DNA of 9,775 bases from Oscillospiraceae bacterium (GTDB lineage Bacteria > Bacillota_A > Clostridia > Oscillospirales > Ruminococcaceae): positions 1 through 9,775 of the forward strand of contig JAGDDO010000370.1 of assembly GCA_017848205.1 (NCBI GenBank), given 5' to 3'. Below the pieces are notes generated by a model. The model searched no databases, was not told the DNA's origin, and saw only the letters and a program-made list of their open reading frames with translations. Shown here one piece after another: positions 6,829 to 9,775 of this stretch (position 1 is the first letter of the stretch; each line of letters begins with the position of its first letter). The position numbers and the translations under genes are program-made.

Positions 6829-6870
6829 CAGAAAGTCCGTTCAGAACATGAAAACTGAACGGACTTTCTG
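6829..6870. terminator. Bidirectional terminator between LysR copy 1 and metK
   Basis: A perfect 16-base stem, CAGAAAGTCCGTTCAG (6829-6844) with its complement at 6855-6870, and a 10-base loop. On the + strand it is followed by GTTGTTTGTT, ending the LysR transcript 12 bases after its stop codon. On the - strand a moderately T-rich TATTTACTGTTATT follows, so it probably ends metK transcripts as well. Confidence 0.88.
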
Positions 6871-6892
6871 GTTGTTTGTTATATGAAACCTG

Positions 6893-6915
6893 CATTTCCG
6901 GTGATAGCGGAAATG
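6893..6915 (-). terminator. Short hairpin just downstream of metK
   Basis: CATTTCCG (6893-6900) and CGGAAATG (6908-6915) form an 8-base stem with a 7-base loop, 14 bases past the metK stop. It lacks a T-run, so it is more likely a 3'-end stabiliser or pause ahead of the stronger hairpin at 6829-6870. Confidence 0.4.
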
Positions 6916-6929
6916 AACAAGGGGAGGAA

Positions 6930-8123
6930 TCAACCGGCGTATTTTGTTACTTTGCGTACTGCTTTTTTAAGTTCTTCTGCCTTGTCAGTACGTTCCCAGG
7001 TGAAATCTGCGTCAGGTCTTCCGAAGTGGCCGTATGCTGATGTTGCGGCGAATACCGGTTTTCTGAGGTCGAGGGCACGGATTATACCGCCCGGGGTAAA
7101 GTCGAATATTTCTGTAACTGCAGTCTGGATCTCTTCGTCTGTTATCACACCTGTTCCGAATGTGTTTACGTAAACTGATACCGGAGCAGCAACGCCGATG
7201 GCGTATGCAAGCTGGATCTCGGCGCGTTTTGCAAGTCCTGCGGCAACGATGTTCTTTGCAGCCCATCTTGCTGCGTAGGCAGCACTTCTGTCTACCTTGG
7301 TGGAATCCTTGCCGCTGAATGCTCCGCCGCCGTGGTGAGCGGCACCGCCGTATGTGTCAACGATGATCTTGCGTCCTGTAAGTCCGCTGTCACCGACAGG
7401 TCCGCCGATAACGAAACGGCCTGTAGGGTTTACGAGAATGCGGATATCACTGGTCAGCCATTTCTTCGGAATAACAGGTACAATAACGTGCTTGATAAGA
7501 TCAGCGCGGAGTTTATCCTGTGACACTTCCTCGTCGTGCTGTGTTGAAACGAGTATAGTGTCTATTCCGACTGCATTTCCTTCTTCATAAATAACTGATA
7601 CCTGAGTCTTGCCGTCCGGACGGAGATAAGGAAGAGTTCCGTTTTTTCTCACCTCAGCAAGACGGTATGAAAGTCTGTGAGCCAGTGAGATAGGCAGCGG
7701 AAGAAGTTCCGGTGTTTCGTTTACCGCATATCCGAAAATGATACCCTGGTCTCCGGCACCGATCTCGTTACCGTTTTCTTCTCGTACTTCAAGAGCTGAG
7801 TCAACGCCCTGTGCAATGTCAGGTGACTGACGGTCAAGGAGATTGATTATCTCTGCAGAATGGCCGTCGAAGCCGAGTTCTTCGCTGTTGTATCCTATGT
7901 CGTTTATGGCATCACGTACTACCTTTTCTGTATCTATTTCAGCAGATGAGCTTATCTCGCCTGCGAGGATAACTGTGTTGTTCTTGATAACTGTTTCAGC
8001 TGCGACTCTGGCTGCCGGATCCTTTGCAAGATATGCATCAAGGATGGAATCTGAGATCCTGTCTGCTACCTTGTCCGGATGTCCTTCTGTTACTGATTCT
8101 GATGTGAAAATATATCTGCTCAT
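6930..8123 (-). CDS. metK: S-adenosylmethionine synthetase
   Basis: Makes S-adenosylmethionine from methionine and ATP; cytoplasmic, normally a dimer or tetramer. At 397 aa it has full family length. Diagnostic motifs are all present: GHPDK (14-18), the methionine-loop region GAGDQG (122-127), [12 protein letters not shown] (241-252) and the phosphate-binding GGGAFSGKD (265-273). The ribosome site AGAGG (8133-8137) is 9 bases before ATG 8123. It is transcribed alone on the - strand, convergent with LysR copy 1 and divergent from LysR copy 2. Its ~220-base leader carries a cysteine-rich upstream ORF and an intrinsic terminator. I looked for a SAM riboswitch and found none. Biologically it uses the methionine that the left-hand operon is predicted to help make. 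Confidence 0.98.
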   Translation of the reverse strand: MSRYIFTSESVTEGHPDKVADRISDSILDAYLAKDPAARVAAETVIKNNTVILAGEISSSAEIDTEKVVRDAINDIGYNSEELGFDGHSAEIINLLDRQSPDIAQGVDSALEVREENGNEIGAGDQGIIFGYAVNETPELLPLPISLAHRLSYRLAEVRKNGTLPYLRPDGKTQVSVIYEEGNAVGIDTILVSTQHDEEVSQDKLRADLIKHVIVPVIPKKWLTSDIRILVNPTGRFVIGGPVGDSGLTGRKIIVDTYGGAAHHGGGAFSGKDSTKVDRSAAYAARWAAKNIVAAGLAKRAEIQLAYAIGVAAPVSVYVNTFGTGVITDEEIQTAVTEIFDFTPGGIIRALDLRKPVFAATSAYGHFGRPDADFTWERTDKAEELKKAVRKVTKYAG

Positions 8124-8150
8124 TGTAAATTACCTCTTTCAGATAAAATT

Positions 8151-8180
8151 AAAAAAGGACGCAGCTTTCTGTCTGCATCC
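8151..8180 (-). terminator. Attenuator terminator in the metK leader
   Basis: Read on the - strand, GGATGCAG (8180-8173), an 8-base loop and CTGCGTCC (8164-8157) form an 8-pair stem (one U-G pair), followed at once by six T (8156-8151). It ends 27 bases before the metK ATG and 36 bases after the stop codon of the cysteine-rich upstream ORF, so it can only act on metK expression. Competing pairings are visible: TGATC overlapping the upstream ORF stop with GATCA just before the terminator, and GCTTTC near the end of that ORF with GAAAGC in the terminator loop and 3' arm. Confidence 0.85.
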
Positions 8181-8216
8181 CCGTGATCTTTAAAGTTTAA
8201 GCCGTATACGGCGCGA

Positions 8217-8303
8217 TCATTCTGCGAAAGCAGTGTTTCCCCGATAATTCATAAATCTTTTATCTGATCTTCTGTGACAACAGTGACAACAACATATTTT
8301 CAT
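8217..8303 (-). CDS. Cysteine-rich leader peptide of metK
   Basis: A 28-codon ORF in the metK leader: ATG at 8303-8301, stop TGA at 8219-8217. It is preceded by a strong ribosome site AAAGGAG (8320-8314) 10 bases upstream, and the predicted transcript start is near 8343. Residues 4-10 read CCCHCCH, with all five cysteines encoded by TGT; the rest is ordinary. The stop codon lies shortly before the terminator at 8151-8180. This is the standard layout of a ribosome-mediated attenuator: shortage of charged Cys-tRNA would stall the ribosome at codons 4-9 and change downstream folding. Cysteine-rich leader peptides are known from mycobacterial sulfur genes; one on metK in a Clostridia-like genome is not something I recall. 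An independent small metal-binding peptide is a less likely alternative. Confidence 0.8.
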   Translation of the reverse strand: MKICCCHCCHRRSDKRFMNYRGNTAFAE

Positions 8304-8349
8304 CGTGAAACAACTCCTTTCTTTTTTTGAAATGAATATTACAGTGATT

Positions 8350-8378
8350 ATTGTATCATAACTTTGAAAGACTGTCTA
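8350..8378 (-). promoter_or_regulatory. metK promoter
   Basis: On the - strand TAGACA (8378-8373) and TACAAT (8355-8350) are 17 bases apart, each one mismatch from consensus. The predicted start near 8343 is about 23 bases before the leader-peptide ribosome site, which supports the assignment. Confidence 0.7.
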
Positions 8379-8399
8379 ATTCATAAAAGCTATTACAGA

Positions 8400-8465
8400 C
8401 TATAGATTAAACTGATAAACCTATAGGTCATATAGGATATAAGGAATATTAATAACTGGCTATGG
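8400..8465. promoter_or_regulatory. CTATAG repeat cluster between divergent promoters
   Basis: CTATAG at 8400-8405, the palindrome CCTATAGG at 8420-8427, ATATAGG at 8430-8436 and a weaker CTATGG at 8460-8465 lie between the metK and LysR copy 2 promoters. The same core occurs twice in the dyad at 5765-5800 and once as TATAGG after the promoter at 9645-9673. Position upstream of two divergent promoters, one of them a LysR gene, is typical of a LysR binding region; binding itself is inferred. Confidence 0.5.
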
Positions 8466-8475
8466 TTTTTATGAA

Positions 8476-8505
8476 TTGGACAATACTTAACAGTAAGGTT
8501 ATAAT
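8476..8505 (+). promoter_or_regulatory. Promoter of LysR copy 2
   Basis: TTGGAC (8476-8481) or TGGACA (8477-8482) with TATAAT (8500-8505), spacing 18 or 17. The start would be near 8512, giving a leader of about 118 bases. The leader contains a weak stem GTGTATT (8539-8545) / AATACAC (8559-8565) whose loop carries ACCTCC, complementary to a ribosome site, and the stronger hairpin at 8577-8605. Confidence 0.65.
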
Positions 8506-8576
8506 AGAATCACAGAAGAAAATAACATTCAAAAACCAGTGTATTACCTCCATTAAAAAATACACCAGAGATCATG

Positions 8577-8611
8577 ACAGCTTCTTACGGAAACGAAGAA
8601 GCTGTTGTTTT
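8577..8611 (+). terminator. Terminator-like hairpin in the LysR copy 2 leader
   Basis: ACAGCTTCTT (8577-8586) and AAGAAGCTGT (8596-8605) form a perfect 10-base stem with a 9-base loop, followed by TGTTTTGT. It lies just before the ribosome site AAGGAG (8619-8624). It could attenuate transcription or limit ribosome access. The T-run is imperfect, so termination may be partial. Confidence 0.5.
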
Positions 8612-8629
8612 GTATGAGAAGGAGCATGT

Positions 8630-9586
8630 ATGACTTTACAGCAGATAAACTACCTGCTTACCATTGCAGAGTGCAGTTCAATGAACAAGGCGGCGGAAAA
8701 GCTTTTTATTGCGCAGCCGACTCTGACAGGTGCGGTAAGGGAAGTGGAAAAGGAGATAGGGATATCTGTATTTCACAGAACTCACAGAGGAGTAACTCCG
8801 ACTGTGGAAGGGGAGGAATTTCTTCTTCGTATAAGAAGAGTATACCAGCAGTACGAAGAGGTCATGGAAAGCTACGGCGACGATGTAAAATGCCGCAGAA
8901 AATTTGCAGTTTCCATGCAGCATTATTCTTTTGCTGTAAATGCGTTTATACGTATGGCAAAGCATTACGATTCGAACCAGTTCGATCTGGCTCTTCGCGA
9001 GACAAAGACCATTGACGTTATAAATGACGTAAGCACGCTCAAAAGCGAGATAGGAATAATATATATCTGCGATACGAACCAGAGAGTTATAACGAAGCTT
9101 TTAAAGGAGCATGAACTTGATTTTACTCCGCTTATCGAATGTCCAGCAAGTGTGTATCTTGCAAGATCACATCCGCTTGCGGGTGAAAAGGAACTGACCG
9201 TTGATCAGCTTGATCCGTATCCCTGTCTTTCATTCGAGCAGGGCGGCGAGACCGATATTTATTTTGCCGAGGAGATCATGATCGAGCACGCATACCAGAA
9301 GACGGTCAAGGCGACCGACCGTGCGACCATGATGAACCTTATGGAGGGACTTAACGGATATACGCTATGTTCCAGCATCTACTCCGAAAAACTCAGCGGA
9401 GATCAGTTTCTTGTCATTCCGTTCAAGTCAGATGAAGACGCTCTGAGCACCATGACTATCGGATATATAACCAAGAAGAACTGGGAACTCAGCAGCATGG
9501 GAAGACAGTTCCTTGACGAGATCGAAGCGGTGCTTGACGAAAGCAGAGAGATTCACGGCGGTACCGTACAGAGAAGAATATCATAG
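8630..9586 (+). CDS. LysR-family transcriptional regulator, copy 2
   Basis: LysR-type regulator of 318 aa and obvious paralog of the protein at 5881-6816. Both open MTLQQ, share SMNKA-E-L, EKEIGI, RGVT, QHYSFAV-AF, RETKT, SEIGIIY, HPLAG, YPCLSFEQG at the same residue number (197-205), YFAEEI and LNGYTLCS. The helix-turn-helix occupies residues 1-60 and the effector domain begins near residue 95. Strong conservation of effector-domain motifs suggests a similar or identical ligand, while recognition-helix residues differ in part (QPSLTSSV versus QPTLTGAV). AAGGAG (8619-8624) is 5 bases before ATG 8630. It diverges from metK and is followed by a C-S lyase gene with its own promoter, so both are candidate targets. 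Confidence 0.9.
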   Translation: MTLQQINYLLTIAECSSMNKAAEKLFIAQPTLTGAVREVEKEIGISVFHRTHRGVTPTVEGEEFLLRIRRVYQQYEEVMESYGDDVKCRRKFAVSMQHYSFAVNAFIRMAKHYDSNQFDLALRETKTIDVINDVSTLKSEIGIIYICDTNQRVITKLLKEHELDFTPLIECPASVYLARSHPLAGEKELTVDQLDPYPCLSFEQGGETDIYFAEEIMIEHAYQKTVKATDRATMMNLMEGLNGYTLCSSIYSEKLSGDQFLVIPFKSDEDALSTMTIGYITKKNWELSSMGRQFLDEIEAVLDESREIHGGTVQRRIS

Positions 9587-9598
9587 ATACACCCAGAG

Positions 9599-9633
9599 AA
9601 CAGCCGCCCCGGTTTTACCGGAGCGGCTGTTTT
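9599..9633 (+). terminator. Terminator of LysR copy 2
   Basis: Arms 9599-9612 and 9618-9631 pair over 14 positions with one C-A mismatch: AACAGCCGC-C-CCGG with CCGG-A-GCGGCTGTT, a 5-base loop, and a TTTT run at 9630-9633. It starts 13 bases after the LysR stop codon and separates the LysR unit from the next promoter. Confidence 0.9.
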
Positions 9634-9644
9634 CGCGTATTTTA

Positions 9645-9690
9645 TTGACAAATTCCGAACTGCGATATATAATCATATTGAATATATAGG
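9645..9690 (+). promoter_or_regulatory. Consensus promoter and TATAGG site upstream of the C-S lyase gene
   Basis: TTGACA (9645-9650) and TATAAT (9668-9673) are 17 bases apart. TATAGG (9685-9690) follows exactly 11 bases after the -10 box, the same spacing and flanking TATAATCATA-x-TG block as in the promoter at 5733-5778. This points to a shared operator near the transcription start. Confidence 0.8.
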
Positions 9691-9727
9691 TTTAGTACAT
9701 ATCATAGAAAGGAACGGCAAATGACAT

Positions 9728-9775
9728 ATGAAATACGATTTTGATCATGTGACTGATCGCAGCGGCACTAATTCG
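9728..9775 (+). CDS. MalY/PatB-type C-S lyase, start only
   Basis: Sixteen codons to the end of the window: MKYDFDHVTDRSGTNS. This matches the characteristic N-terminus of MalY/PatB family PLP enzymes (M-K-Y-x-F-D-x-x-x-D-R-x-G-T-N-S), which cleave C-S bonds, for example cystathionine to homocysteine or cysteine to sulfide. The sulfur context fits. The ribosome site AAAGGAA (9708-9714) is 13 bases away, longer than usual. An ATG at 9721 has better spacing but opens a frame of only seven codons. The rest of the gene is outside the window, so activity cannot be judged. Confidence 0.65.
   Translation, partial: MKYDFDHVTDRSGTNS

Noticed and set aside
8124..8343. SAM riboswitch or T-box in the metK leader
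   Set aside because: No S-box core (GAGGGA...UGAAACC...GCAACC), SMK-box or T-box AGGGUGGNACCGCG element could be found; the leader is explained by an upstream ORF and terminator.
9721..9744. Seven-codon ORF at ATG 9721
   Set aside because: Well spaced from the ribosome site but tiny and without sulfur-related codons; ATG 9728 gives the PatB-like N-terminus. A minor translational effect cannot be ruled out.
1..9775. Mobile elements, CRISPR arrays, tRNA or rRNA genes
   Set aside because: No transposase, terminal repeats, spaced repeat array, tRNA cloverleaf or rRNA segment was seen.

Overview
The window looks like a chromosomal sulfur-metabolism region from a moderate-GC Clostridia, possibly Ruminococcus/Oscillospiraceae-like. 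That placement is an inference from codon style, strong AGGAGG-type ribosome sites, consensus TTGACA/TATAAT promoters and the gene families. I see no mobile element, CRISPR array, tRNA or rRNA.

Left block (1-5709, + strand). The 3' part of a family 2A encapsulin shell gene overlaps a SufS-type cysteine desulfurase that carries a ~175-residue low-complexity N-terminal extension typical of encapsulin cargo. After a 160-base gap with hairpins comes a very tight run of six genes: an O-acetylhomoserine sulfhydrylase-like PLP enzyme (MetY), a TusA-like sulfur carrier, a thioredoxin-like protein with an unusual SCVPC site, a ThiS/HcyS-like protein ending GGGR, a MoeB/ThiF/HesA-type adenylating enzyme, and a JAMM metalloprotease of the Mec+/HcyD type. 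MetY + HcyS + HcyF + HcyD is the gene set of the protein-thiocarboxylate methionine pathway described in Wolinella succinogenes. Here it sits next to a sulfur-handling nanocompartment. The simplest reading is cysteine, then encapsulated desulfurase and persulfide or stored sulfur, then TusA/thioredoxin-like relay, then HcyS thiocarboxylate, then homocysteine. The relay part is inference.

Right block (5710-9775). A LysR regulator is transcribed from a consensus promoter whose start overlaps a 36-base dyad that also forms the terminator-like end of the operon. Convergent to it is metK (S-adenosylmethionine synthetase, - strand). The metK leader contains a well-formed 28-codon upstream ORF with the run CCCHCCH, followed by an intrinsic terminator: a probable cysteine-codon attenuator. 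Divergent from metK is a second LysR gene, a clear paralog of the first. After its terminator comes a consensus promoter that shares a TATAAT-to-TATAGG block with the first LysR promoter, and the first 16 codons of a MalY/PatB-type C-S lyase.

Together the genes cover sulfur release from cysteine, homocysteine formation, SAM synthesis and C-S bond cleavage, with LysR control at several promoters and a Cys-tRNA-sensing leader at metK.
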